In this document: positions 53,049 to 61,566 of the stretch, one piece after another
Layout: every line of letters begins with the position of its first letter
Numbering within the stretch: the stretch's first letter is position 1
Origin: Rhizobiales bacterium dw_265
GTDB lineage: Bacteria > Pseudomonadota > Alphaproteobacteria > Micropepsales > Micropepsaceae
Length of the DNA: 64,000 bases
Assembly (NCBI GenBank): GCA_018449595.1
Contig: JAAVUU010000008.1
Span: 62,001 to 126,000, forward strand
Direction: 5' to 3'
Notes under the pieces: generated by a model
Told to the model about the DNA's origin: nothing
What the model saw: only the letters and a program-made list of their open reading frames with translations
The model's database searches: none
Position numbers and translations under genes: made by a program

Positions 53049-54132
53049 GCCGTATCGCGGCGATATGATGTTCCAATGGTTGTGGCGAAATCGTCAGGCC
53101 TGGATAATTCCAGGCGCCCAAACGGTCGCTGCATCGCAGATAGAGAAAGTGATAGTTGAACTGATCGCGCTTGAGACGCCTGTAAATGGCGGGCGCGTAG
53201 AGCAGGTGCAGCCGCGCCGAGGCGATGGTGAGATTGGGCGGCAAGGGCCCGTCCGGTGCAAACGGGCTGACAAGAGCAAAGCAGGCAGGATCGGCCTTGG
53301 CGCTGATATCGAGCCAGGAATTGGTGATGGTCTCCAGCCGTCGCAATGTTTGGCGCAGCGCCACGCCATCCCGGTGCAATGTCACGAACTGGGTCAACTG
53401 CCCCAATGTAAGCAGTTTTAGCGCCAGCGGCATCGCGCCGCCGAACCGTGTTCGCAAACGGTCTAACACCATAAGTAGGAGCGTTGCACCGTTGCTGTGA
53501 CCGACCAGAAGTATCTCGTCATAATGACCAATAGAAAGAGACGCGGCGATCTGATGGGCGTAAAGATCGCAGCGTTCCTCCAGATCGACCCTGGTCCGCC
53601 CGCACAGTTCACGGTTGAAATTGAAGATGTGAAGCAACCACGCTGGTTGCCATCGGTGAAATAGAAAAAACAGCGACGTCACAAGCACCGGAAAAGCAAG
53701 TAGACCGAGCCATCCCAGAAACAAGATTAGCACCAATGTCGTCAGCAATGCGGCGGCAACTAAGGCCAACGGAAAATAGAAGGTTCGACCAACGACCGGA
53801 GCCAGCTTCATCGCCTCGCGATTGCGGGACGCAAAGATATAGGACAGGTATGTGCCCACCACATCGCGCAAGAAGCGGTCTTTGCGCTTATGCCACCGCG
53901 CACGCACCAAGTCGTCCCAACGTAAAAAGACATAGTCCGTCTGGCACCTCTCGGTCTCTATGCGCCAATCGGCGCGGTGACCGTCGACTGTTCGTGGCGA
54001 TACGTGCGGCAGGGTGCTGCCGCTGAGGGCTGCATATTTTGCCAGCTCGCTTTGGCACAGTGCATGATAGAAGGCTGGGCCCCGTGGATCGAAGCCGCTG
54101 AGATAGAATATTTGACGGCGGAATTTCGTCAT
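53032..54132 (-). CDS. membrane-anchored alpha/beta-hydrolase-like protein
   Basis: This 366-residue protein starts with RQIFYLSGFDPRGPAFYHAL. It has two adjacent membrane spans at about 115-160 (FPLALVAAALLTTLVLILFLGWLGLLAFPVL-like). The nucleophile elbow LLVGHSNGATLLL contains the expected serine. The rest follows an alpha/beta-hydrolase layout, with HHIAAIRRDAHA at the end offering a late histidine. It is probably a lipid or ester hydrolase at the inner membrane. It heads a two-gene minus-strand operon with the P450. I do not recognise a named family. The association with a P450 suggests lipid or terpenoid metabolism (inference). Confidence 0.65.
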   Translation of the reverse strand: MTKFRRQIFYLSGFDPRGPAFYHALCQSELAKYAALSGSTLPHVSPRTVDGHRADWRIETERCQTDYVFLRWDDLVRARWHKRKDRFLRDVVGTYLSYIFASRNREAMKLAPVVGRTFYFPLALVAAALLTTLVLILFLGWLGLLAFPVLVTSLFFLFHRWQPAWLLHIFNFNRELCGRTRVDLEERCDLYAHQIAASLSIGHYDEILLVGHSNGATLLLMVLDRLRTRFGGAMPLALKLLTLGQLTQFVTLHRDGVALRQTLRRLETITNSWLDISAKADPACFALVSPFAPDGPLPPNLTIASARLHLLYAPAIYRRLKRDQFNYHFLYLRCSDRLGAWNYPGLTISPQPLEHHIAAIRRDAHA

Positions 54133-54146
54133 GGATATCTACGACG

Positions 54147-54440
54147 ATGGAAACTGAGCGTGACTATTGCCTCTTTATCGATTGTCGCAAGTACAACCGC
54201 AACAGCTATTGCCGCAAGCATGACAATGCTTACGGGGTTTTCGGCGGCGGTCACGCGAAGGACCGGTTGGATGCGGACAGGCGTTTTTACAACGCCATGA
54301 AAGGCGAGGGCGATCCGGTAGCGCTCCCGTGTTTTGTTGCGTGCCGGGCCTTTGGCTGGTTCTTCTTCAACTATAGAAGCGGCAAGCCTTGGAAGGGGCA
54401 GCTCATCAAGCGGCTGTTTCGCCGCTATCGTCCTGCTTAG
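54147..54440 (+). CDS. small phospholipase A2-like protein
   Basis: This 97-residue protein contains CRKHDNAYGVFGG followed by DRLDADRRFYNAM. That is the C-x-x-H-D-x-x-Y and D-x-x-F pattern of the phospholipase A2 core found in small bacterial proteins. The His-Asp pair expected for catalysis is present. There is no signal peptide, and the C-terminus is basic (KRLFRRYRPA), which could favour membrane contact. It is divergent from the hydrolase-P450 pair, sharing a 14-base intergenic gap. The enzyme activity is inferred from motif alone; related small domains may be structural. Confidence 0.6.
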   Translation: METERDYCLFIDCRKYNRNSYCRKHDNAYGVFGGGHAKDRLDADRRFYNAMKGEGDPVALPCFVACRAFGWFFFNYRSGKPWKGQLIKRLFRRYRPA

Positions 54441-54459
54441 GAACGTTTTTTTACCATCA

Positions 54460-54465
54460 TATAAT
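54460..54465 (+). promoter_or_regulatory. candidate -10 element before the pstS-like gene
   Basis: A perfect TATAAT lies in an AT-rich pocket (54444-54471), 124 bases before the chosen start of the PstS-like gene. A matching -35 is weak (TTAGGA at 54437, 17-base spacer), so the promoter may need an activator. Confidence 0.4.
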
Positions 54466-54588
54466 CTTCATGACGCCTAAGGGCGCCTCCGATTGTCAGC
54501 TATGGGAGCTCATCAGCTCCGAAGCGGCGGCTGGCATGCGCACATTGCTGTGCGTGCTGCGTGCTTGTGCAATTTTGAGAGGGGAATC

Positions 54589-55611
54589 ATGTCCGGTTGC
54601 TGGAAAAATATAGTTGGCGCTCTGCTCGTGATCGTTGTCGGTTCGACTGCCGCGTTCGGTGAGGATCTGACAGGTGCCGGCGGTACCGCGATTTTTCCGG
54701 TGCTGCAGATTTGGGCGCAAAAATATCAGCAGAAGACGGGCAACAAGGTGAACTACCAGGCGATCGGGTCTGGCGGCGGGATCAAGCAGATCGAGGCCAA
54801 AACCATCGACTTCGGAAATTCCGATAAGCCATTGATGCATGACGAGATTGCTAAGAATGGGCTGATTCAATTTCCGCAGGTGGTGATCTCGATTGTTCCG
54901 ATCGTCAATTTACCGGGCATCAAAGCCGGCGACCTAGTTCTCGATGGTGAGGTGTTGGCGAAGATTTTCCTCGGCGAGGTCACCCGCTGGAATGATCCCG
55001 CCCTGACGAAGCTTAACCCCCGCATCAAGCTGCCAGACCTTGCGATCTTGACGGTTCATCGCTCGGACGGCTCGGGCACGACATTCAACTTTAGCAATTA
55101 TTTGGGCAAGATAAGTCCGGAATGGCAAAGCAAGATCGGCGCCGATACAGCGGTGGAGTGGCCGAGCGGTATTGGCGGTAAGGGCAATGCTGGCGTCGCT
55201 GCCAGCGTGCAGCAGAGCACGGGGGCCATCGGCTATGTCGAATATGCCTATGCAAAACAGTCGAAACTGGCCTGGACCGACATGATCAATAGCGCCGGGC
55301 AGCGGGTAAAACCGACGATGGAGAGCTTTCAGGCCGCTGCGGGAAATGCCGATTTTTCCAAGGCGCAGGACTTCTATCTCATCCTCACCAATCAGCCCGG
55401 CGCCAAAAGCTGGCCGATCACGGCCGCGACCTACATGCTGCTGCGTGCCGACTACGACCCCGCCAAGAACAAGGCGATCCTCAAATTCCTGGATTACGCG
55501 CTGCATGACGGCGCTGCCGACGCCACCAGCCTCGACTACGTGCCGTTCCCGGTCACGGTCGTGGAGCAGATCGAAGCCTCCTGGGCCCATACCCTGAAAG
55601 TGACCCCGTAG
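54589..55611 (+). CDS. PstS-like phosphate-binding protein
   Basis: From the ATG at 54589 the protein is 340 residues. The gene has a strong ribosome site (GAGAGGGG) and encodes a signal peptide ending at AAFG|ED. It matches the PstS family: DLTGAGGTAIFPVLQIWAQ, NYQAIGSGGGIKQIEAKTIDFG, HRSDGSGTTFNFSNYL and VQQSTGAIGYVEYAYA, which are the phosphate-contacting loops. PstS normally works with PstC, PstA and PstB, but none is nearby. The gene ends four bases before the SLBB export gene, so the two form an operon. Either it responds to phosphate limitation together with export, or the binding fold is used for another ligand. Confidence 0.87.
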   Translation: MSGCWKNIVGALLVIVVGSTAAFGEDLTGAGGTAIFPVLQIWAQKYQQKTGNKVNYQAIGSGGGIKQIEAKTIDFGNSDKPLMHDEIAKNGLIQFPQVVISIVPIVNLPGIKAGDLVLDGEVLAKIFLGEVTRWNDPALTKLNPRIKLPDLAILTVHRSDGSGTTFNFSNYLGKISPEWQSKIGADTAVEWPSGIGGKGNAGVAASVQQSTGAIGYVEYAYAKQSKLAWTDMINSAGQRVKPTMESFQAAAGNADFSKAQDFYLILTNQPGAKSWPITAATYMLLRADYDPAKNKAILKFLDYALHDGAADATSLDYVPFPVTVVEQIEASWAHTLKVTP

Positions 55612-55615
55612 CACG

Positions 55616-58600
55616 ATGTCACTACATTATCTCGCGATGGCCTCACGGTTTCACAACTGGAGGGCCGCTCGCCGCGTCCTGGCGTTTCATCATTCTCAAC
55701 CGGCGAATCTGACCCCGAACGTACAACCTCACGTTCCGGTCGCCGTACTTGGGCGGCGGTTTGCCTTCGCCGCCGCCCATTCTTATTTCCGGGCCGTGGC
55801 GACGGTTGCGAGGCCACGCGCGCGCGGCCTTCTTGTTGCTTTTGCTGTTCTGGTTGCTTTGAGCCTGATCTTCTCCAATGCGGGAATGGCGCAGACCGGC
55901 GGAACAGATCCCCTGTCGGCGTTGCGTTCGATGGGCGGCAGTTCCGGCGGCATTGGCAGCATTTTGAGTGGGGTTGGCGGCAACAGTGTCGACACCACCG
56001 CGAGCGGTCCCCAGAGCCAGACGTTGCAGCCGCAGTTCACGTCTCCGAGGCTCCAGCCGCCGTCGCGGCTGGAACAAATACTGTCGGGCCGCGCCGGAAT
56101 CCGGCTGACCCAGTTCGGCTATGACCAGTTCGGCGTCGGCCGCCAGGTGCAGGTGCCCGAGACCGGCGCCGTCGCCGACGATTACATCCTGGGGCCGGGC
56201 GACCAGCTCACCATCACCCTCAGGGGCCAGGAAAACACCGACGTCCGTACCACCGTGGACCGAGACGGCCGGGTGGTGCTGCCGCGCATGGCGCCGATTG
56301 CCGCCACCGGCCGAACCTTTGGCACCTTCGTCAAAGATGTTGATCGCGCGGTTTCCAGCGCCTATGTCGCCACCAACGCGACAGTCTCGCTGGGGCGGGT
56401 CCGCCAGGTCAGCGTGCTGGTCTCAGGCGAAGTCATGATGCCTGGAGTCCGCCTGGTCACGGGTCTCTCATCCGTGATTGATGCCGTCCTGCTCTCCGGT
56501 GGCATCAAGAAGACCGGCTCGCTGCGTGATGTCCGCATCCTGCGCGGCGGCCGCGAGATCGCCATCGATCTCTACAGCGCGCTCAATGGCGCGGGCAACT
56601 CGGCCGCCACAAGGCTGGCCGATGGCGACCGCATCCTGGTCCCGCCACTGGGGGCCACCGCCGCCATCGCCGGCCTGGTGCGCCGGCCCGGCATCTACGA
56701 ACTGCCGCCTCACGGCAAGAACATCTCCGCCCAGGCCCTGCTGGGTCTGGCGGGCGGGCAGGAAGTGCAGGGGCGCTACCGCTTCTCGCTGCAACGCATC
56801 GACAGCGACGGCCATCTCACCCTGGTCGCGCTCCAGAACCTCAATACCCCCGTCCACGACAGCGAGATCCTGCGCATCGAACTGAACGGCGACCGGGCGC
56901 AGGACCAGGCCACGCTGTCCGGCGCCACAGGACTCTCCGGCAATTACGCCGTAGCCCAGGGCTCAAAACTGTCCGACATCCTGCGCTCGCCCGGCGCCCT
57001 GGGGGCCAATCCCTACACCCTGTTCGGCCTGATCGTCCGCACCAACCCCCAGACCCTGCAGCGCTCGCTGTTGCCCTTCACCCCGGCCGCGGTGATGCGG
57101 GGGGCGGAGGACATCTCGCTGCAAAGCAACGATGTCGTGCGCCCGATCAGCCTGGGCGAGGCCGAACTGCTCTCCTACATCGTCAAGACCTATCTCGATA
57201 AGCTCAATTACGACCAGAACCGGGTGCGCAACCCGCTGGACACCACCCGCGCCGATGCCGCCGCCGCGATGCAGGCCGCCAGCGGCGGCGCCGCCGCCGC
57301 CGCGGCGGGGCAACTCGCCGGCAACAACTCGGTGTCGCCCAATAACCCCTTCGGCCTGCAGCCGGGCCAGCTTGAGTCTGACAACTTCAATCTGGACGAC
57401 TTCAGCGGCGTGCCCACCGACCTGCAGCGCTCCGACATCGTCGCCCTCTTGAACGTGGCCGCGCCCGGCACTCCCTTCGCCGACCAGCGCGAAGCGGCCT
57501 ACCAGCAAGCCCTGGCCACGGCGACCAGCGGTCCCAACGCCGCGTCCTCGCCCGCCCAAATGGCCCAGGCTCAGCAATCCGCCCTGGCGATGGCGCAAAC
57601 CGGAGTGGTGGCAACCGACGCCATCAGCGGCGGCTACTCCGCCTATCCGATGGGGGCGGGTCAGTACCGCAACCAGGGTGGCCCCAACGAGATGTCCAGC
57701 CTGAACGGCTTTGGGGGCCTGAACAGCGGGCAGGGTGGTTCCATGACCAATGGCCCCGCCGTCCCGGCGTTTCCGAACCAACCACCCAATGCCAATTTTG
57801 AGGATCAGCCGTCCACCCCCGGCTCCTATGCCAGCAATCAGGAAGTCCACACCTTCGGCCAGCTTGTCCGCCAACTGGGCATCGATCCCCTGGTGCTGGT
57901 CAACTTCCTGATCGACTATCGGATCAAGCTGGACGGCGCCGTGCGCGGCCCGGGTACTTACTTTGTCGGCGGCAGCGCCACCCTCCAGGATGTGGTCGAG
58001 GCTGCCGGCGGCACCGTCAAATGGGCCGACGAGAGCGGTGTCGAACTCCTCAGCACCGCCACCGACACCGCCGCGGGCAGCTCGGAGTCGCAGGATCAAA
58101 TCCTGCCCCTGCACAAAGGCACCCTGGCCAGCTACGTCGTGCGCCCCAGGGACTACTTCCACTTCAACAAGGTCTACAGCCAGACCGGCATCGGCTCCAT
58201 CACGGTCCAGGGCGAAGTGCGTTTCCCCGGCAATTATCCCCTGGTGCGCGGCGAGCATCTGTCCGAGGTTCTCATGAAGGTCGGAGGCCTGACCCCCACC
58301 GCCTATCCCTCCGGCACCGTCTTCCTGCGCCGCTCCGCGGCCAAGGTGGAGCAGGACGGCTACAACCGCGCCGCCGACCAGATCCAGACCCAGTTGCTGG
58401 CCGGCATGGCGCGGGTCGGCAACGACAAGATCCCGGCCGAGACCTTCACCGCCATGCAGGCCTTCGTAACCCAGCTGCGAACCCAGAAGGCGCTCGGCCG
58501 CATCACGACGGTCGCCGACCCCAGCGTTCTTGCGGCCAATCCGGCGCTCGACCCGCTGCTGGAGGCCGGCGATGTGGTGTTCATCCCGCAGCGGCCCTCC

Positions 58601-58933
58601 ACCGTGGCGGTCCTGGGTGAGGTCATGCAGCCGGGCAGCTATAGCTATCGGCCAGGCATGAGCGTGGCCGACTTCATCAAGGAAGCCGGCGGGGATGCCC
58701 AGTTCTCCGACGACGACATGATATTTGTGGTGGACCCGGACGGCCGGGCACACCGCATCGAGTCCTCCTGGTTCTCCTACGATGCGCCCAAGCTGCGTCC
58801 CGGCAGTTCCATCGTGGTGCCGCGCAACCTCACCCCCATCGACACCCGACAGATGATCCTGGACGTGACCGGGATCTTCAGCTCCCTCGCCGTGGCGCTC
58901 GCATCCCTCGCCGTCATCAGCAGCAACAATTGA
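55616..58933 (+). CDS. large SLBB-repeat polysaccharide export protein (KpsD-like)
   Basis: This 1,105-residue protein has a signal-peptide-like span at about 71-92 (LLVAFAVLVALSLIFSNAGMAQ). It continues with a Poly_export domain (about 190-290: ILGPGDQLTITLRGQENTDV) and several SLBB domains. The first two lie at about 265-400; further copies follow at about 735-900 (VRGPGTYFVGGSATLQDVV, VQGEVRFPGNYPLVRGEHLSEVL) and 990-1065 (VLGEVMQPGSYSYRPGMSVADF). A low-complexity Ala/Gln/Pro-rich insert occupies about 540-730. A final membrane-like helix ends the chain. The layout fits KpsD-type outer-membrane export proteins. The first 60 residues look non-native, so the GTG at 55796 may be the real start. 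It is coupled to the pstS-like gene. Confidence 0.87.
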   Translation: MSLHYLAMASRFHNWRAARRVLAFHHSQPANLTPNVQPHVPVAVLGRRFAFAAAHSYFRAVATVARPRARGLLVAFAVLVALSLIFSNAGMAQTGGTDPLSALRSMGGSSGGIGSILSGVGGNSVDTTASGPQSQTLQPQFTSPRLQPPSRLEQILSGRAGIRLTQFGYDQFGVGRQVQVPETGAVADDYILGPGDQLTITLRGQENTDVRTTVDRDGRVVLPRMAPIAATGRTFGTFVKDVDRAVSSAYVATNATVSLGRVRQVSVLVSGEVMMPGVRLVTGLSSVIDAVLLSGGIKKTGSLRDVRILRGGREIAIDLYSALNGAGNSAATRLADGDRILVPPLGATAAIAGLVRRPGIYELPPHGKNISAQALLGLAGGQEVQGRYRFSLQRIDSDGHLTLVALQNLNTPVHDSEILRIELNGDRAQDQATLSGATGLSGNYAVAQGSKLSDILRSPGALGANPYTLFGLIVRTNPQTLQRSLLPFTPAAVMRGAEDISLQSNDVVRPISLGEAELLSYIVKTYLDKLNYDQNRVRNPLDTTRADAAAAMQAASGGAAAAAAGQLAGNNSVSPNNPFGLQPGQLESDNFNLDDFSGVPTDLQRSDIVALLNVAAPGTPFADQREAAYQQALATATSGPNAASSPAQMAQAQQSALAMAQTGVVATDAISGGYSAYPMGAGQYRNQGGPNEMSSLNGFGGLNSGQGGSMTNGPAVPAFPNQPPNANFEDQPSTPGSYASNQEVHTFGQLVRQLGIDPLVLVNFLIDYRIKLDGAVRGPGTYFVGGSATLQDVVEAAGGTVKWADESGVELLSTATDTAAGSSESQDQILPLHKGTLASYVVRPRDYFHFNKVYSQTGIGSITVQGEVRFPGNYPLVRGEHLSEVLMKVGGLTPTAYPSGTVFLRRSAAKVEQDGYNRAADQIQTQLLAGMARVGNDKIPAETFTAMQAFVTQLRTQKALGRITTVADPSVLAANPALDPLLEAGDVVFIPQRPSTVAVLGEVMQPGSYSYRPGMSVADFIKEAGGDAQFSDDDMIFVVDPDGRAHRIESSWFSYDAPKLRPGSSIVVPRNLTPIDTRQMILDVTGIFSSLAVALASLAVISSNN

Positions 58934-58945
58934 TAGTCACCAGAC

Positions 58946-59122
58946 ATGCGCATCACCATCACGCAGTCCCGCAGCCGCATCATGGATCTCATCCGGCGGG
59001 CGCAGGGCGGCGAGGAGATCGTGCTGACCTACAAGGGCGTGGCGGTGGCCCGCCTGGTCGCGATTACGGAGCCGGGGAGCAGCGGCAACACAGCCGATAA
59101 ACATGGGCGAGATTGCCCGTAG
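58946..59122 (+). CDS. Phd/YefM-like antitoxin, no toxin seen
   Basis: This 58-residue protein resembles the DNA-binding half of Phd/YefM antitoxins (MRITITQSRSRIMDLIRRAQ followed by GEEIVLTYKGVAVARLVAI). The usual C-terminal toxin-binding tail is short and unlike the family. No VapC, Doc or RelE-type gene follows; the next gene is lysR. It is therefore an orphan or the remnant of a broken pair. It begins 12 bases after the SLBB gene. Its place at the junction with the conjugation module suggests it marks an old insertion boundary. Confidence 0.65.
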   Translation: MRITITQSRSRIMDLIRRAQGGEEIVLTYKGVAVARLVAITEPGSSGNTADKHGRDCP

Positions 59123-59215
59123 CAGATCGCGGTGCCGCTAGGGGTGTGGCACCAGAATTGACGTCGTGAAGCGCGTTGCGAGTTGCTTATCGCAAAAAAC
59201 AAAAATCGGGACGGA

Positions 59216-60118
59216 ATGCGCCATAGGGCACTCGACATCGAAGCGCTTACCTATCTGACCATGGTGGCACAGGTCGGCAAGATCAGCCGCGCCGCCAAGA
59301 TTATTGGCGTGGAAGCTGCCCGTGTCAGCCGCAAGATTTCGGCGGTCGAAAACGAACTGGGCGTGACCATCTTCGAGCGGGGTAATTTTGGCGCTCGCTC
59401 CACTGCGGCTGGGGAAGCGGTGCTGGTCCATGTGCGCCGGATGATGGCCGAACTCGAAGCCGTCAAGACCAGCGGCAAAACCGGCGGCACCGGCCAGACA
59501 GGACAGATCCGGCTGGGACTCCGGATGCCGCCTGTGGGCGAACCCATGAAGTCCCTCCTGCAAGCCTGGCGGAAACGCTTTCCGAAGGTGGAACTGGAGC
59601 TGCATGAGACCCGCGAGCGCGACATCGCGGTGGCGATGGAAGACCGCCGCCTGGACCTTGCCCTGATGACCAGGCACACGCTCTGGCCGCGGGCGGCCAG
59701 CGTGCCGGTCTACCGCGAACGGCTGTTGCTGGCGTTGCCGGAAGACCATCGGCTGCTACGGCGCCGGTCGATCAACTGGGGGATGCTGCGCTATGAGACC
59801 TTCCTGGTGCAAGGCTGGGAGGACAGTCAGACGGCGCGGGAGTTCTTCTCCTCCTTCCTGGGCAGCGGCGTGCGCTATCAGTCCCATGCCGCCAGCAAGC
59901 AGTCGGTGCTGGCCCTGGTGGCGGCGGGCTATGGCGCGACCCTTGTGACCAAAAGCCAGGCGGAGGTCGGGATTCCCGGCGTTGTGATCCGGCCGATCGC
60001 GGAGAAGAACGCTTGGGTCGCGGTGGATTTGGCCTGGGTGCCGGAGAATGAGGAGCCTGCGGTCGGCCGCTTCGTGGCTTTCATGCGCGACGAGGCGCTT
60101 TCACGAAAGCTTGTCTGA
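59216..60118 (+). CDS. LysR-type regulator of the conjugation module
   Basis: From the ATG at 59216 (ribosome site GGGA) the protein is 300 residues. A winged helix-turn-helix lies at about 5-65 (ALDIEALTYLTMVAQVGKIS, RVSRKISAVENELGVTIFER). A LysR substrate-binding domain follows from about 90 to 295 (GQIRLGLRMPPVG, RRLDLALMTRHTLWP, LALVAAGYGATLVTKS). In Tn4371-like elements a lysR gene commonly follows trbI and DUF2274, which matches its place here. It is convergent with the DUF2274 gene and overlaps its end by 18 bases. The effector is unknown. A TTG at 59183 could add 11 residues. Confidence 0.88.
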   Translation: MRHRALDIEALTYLTMVAQVGKISRAAKIIGVEAARVSRKISAVENELGVTIFERGNFGARSTAAGEAVLVHVRRMMAELEAVKTSGKTGGTGQTGQIRLGLRMPPVGEPMKSLLQAWRKRFPKVELELHETRERDIAVAMEDRRLDLALMTRHTLWPRAASVPVYRERLLLALPEDHRLLRRRSINWGMLRYETFLVQGWEDSQTAREFFSSFLGSGVRYQSHAASKQSVLALVAAGYGATLVTKSQAEVGIPGVVIRPIAEKNAWVAVDLAWVPENEEPAVGRFVAFMRDEALSRKLV

Positions 60119-60349
60119 CGGAACTTGCGCCTCGCCCTCACGCCGCAGCTTGGCAAAGCCGCGGTCGGTGGTGATGAAATGTTCGAGCATGGCTGGGATC
60201 AGCTTGTCGGGCGTGAGCGCGGGCCGTTTCGTCTCCCGGGCCAGGGTGGCGCCGTATTTCTCGATGTCGCGATAGAGCGGGGCCGGCAGCCGGATGGTGA
60301 CACGCACCGGCTTGTCGGTTTCGATGGCGCCGAGTTTGAGCTTGGTCAC
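60101..60349 (-). CDS. DUF2274-family protein of the trb cluster
   Basis: This 82-residue protein matches the DUF2274 pattern: MTKLKLGAIETDKPVRVTIR, LPAPLYRDIEKYG, and LIPAMLEHFITTDRGFAKLRRE. Such proteins sit directly after trbI in conjugative elements and may be ribbon-helix-helix DNA-binding regulators. Its ATG overlaps the trbI stop by four bases. The function is not established; its constancy beside trbI is the main evidence that the locus is a Tn4371-like transfer module. Confidence 0.83.
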   Translation of the reverse strand: MTKLKLGAIETDKPVRVTIRLPAPLYRDIEKYGATLARETKRPALTPDKLIPAMLEHFITTDRGFAKLRREGEAQVPSDKLS

Positions 60350-61566
60350 CGTCTGGCTTCCTCCTGCTGATAGGGCGCCAGGATCAAGTCCTGGTCGACC
60401 GAGACGGTGACGGGCAGGCCGAAGCGCTCTGTCAGGGTAGGCTGAATATTGAGATTGCGCTCGACGATCTGCTCACCGGCCTGATTGATGCTCTGCGAGG
60501 CGCCTGAACGGATCGCTTGCGCCAGGTTGTTCTCCGTATCCGATGTTCCGGCTTCGGCGCCGACGCTGAGGACGGTGGAGAGGACAGCGGCTTTGAAGAT
60601 GGAACCCCAATGCTCGTCCACGCCGTCTTCGAGGCCGGCATAGCCCTCGCCGTCGGCGCCTGGCAGGTGGCCGAGGCTGATCGAATTGCCGTTCGGGAAG
60701 ATCAGCCGGGTCCAGATCATCTGCATCCGGGTCTGGCCGAATGAGACCTGGCTCGAATACTTGCCCTGGAGCATCGCGCCCTGGGGGATAAGGAGATAGC
60801 GCCCAGTGGGACTGTCATAGATGTTCTCGGTCACCTGGGCATGAACGTCGCCCGGCAGGTCCGACTTGATCCCGTTGGCGAGGGCGGCGTTGATGACCCA
60901 TCCGGCCTGGATGATATAGGGCGAGGCCGGATGCTGGATGCGTGCCGGGCTTACGGTCTCGGTGTTGGGCGTGCTGTTGGCGAAGGCGATCTTCTGCGCC
61001 TGCATGTTCTCGGTGTCGGTGGGATCGCTCGACACCGGATTGACCGGGACAACTCCCGGTGCTGCGGTGGCAGGAGGCGGCGCTGGAGCCGTAGCGGCGG
61101 TGTTGGCGGCCGCAAAAAGATGGCTGGTCCGGGCGGCATCGCGCTCCTGGGCAAGGCGCTGCTGCTCGGGTGTCGCCGCCGCCGCGGCGGGCGGCGCGAC
61201 GCCGGCTTTGAGCATGGGCTTGCCCAGATCGCCCGGCAGGGGTGGTCCCAGCTTGGGGGCGGCCTGCGCCAGTTGCGCATAATCCTTCGGGGCGCTGGCG
61301 AGCACGTCCGGAAGCGTGTCGCCCGCGACATGGACTTGGTCGGTTGCCGTCGACGGCTTATGGGGCCAGAGCGCAACCGCCAGGGCAAACGCGACGCCAG
61401 CGGATGCGATGGAAGCCAAGCCCACCAGCACCCGCCGGGACAGCCGGGTGACTGGCGGACGGGCGGGATGGAGGCGCATTTCCCGCGCCGGGGGCGCCGG
61501 GGGAATTGTCGAGTCCCGAGCCGGCGGTTCCTGTTGGGGGCCGGGTGTATCGGTGGGATCGCTCAT
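60346..61566 (-). CDS. trbI: TrbI (VirB10-like) conjugal transfer protein
   Basis: This 406-residue protein has a cytoplasmic Pro-rich N-terminus, one membrane span at about 46-67 (VLVGLASIASAGVAFALAVAL), an Ala/Pro-rich periplasmic linker and the TrbI/VirB10 domain at about 205-400. Marks of the family are IIQAGWVINAALANGIKSDLPG, RYLLIPQGAMLQGKYSSQV and GAEAGTSDTENNLAQAIRSG. It spans the envelope and couples the inner-membrane motor to the outer-membrane pore of the type IV secretion system. It overlaps trbG and the DUF2274 gene by four bases each. Confidence 0.93.
   Translation of the reverse strand: MSDPTDTPGPQQEPPARDSTIPPAPPAREMRLHPARPPVTRLSRRVLVGLASIASAGVAFALAVALWPHKPSTATDQVHVAGDTLPDVLASAPKDYAQLAQAAPKLGPPLPGDLGKPMLKAGVAPPAAAAATPEQQRLAQERDAARTSHLFAAANTAATAPAPPPATAAPGVVPVNPVSSDPTDTENMQAQKIAFANSTPNTETVSPARIQHPASPYIIQAGWVINAALANGIKSDLPGDVHAQVTENIYDSPTGRYLLIPQGAMLQGKYSSQVSFGQTRMQMIWTRLIFPNGNSISLGHLPGADGEGYAGLEDGVDEHWGSIFKAAVLSTVLSVGAEAGTSDTENNLAQAIRSGASQSINQAGEQIVERNLNIQPTLTERFGLPVTVSVDQDLILAPYQQEEARR

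Noticed and set aside
54454..54471. Possible Pho box before the PstS-like gene (CCATCAT, 4 bases, TCTTCAT)
   Set aside because: Only partial agreement with the 7-4-7 consensus, and it overlaps the TATAAT box rather than the -35 region where Pho boxes normally lie.
56963..58753. 596-codon minus-strand open frame
   Set aside because: It lies fully inside the SLBB export gene on the other strand. Its His/Gly/Val/Asp-rich composition is typical of an antisense shadow.
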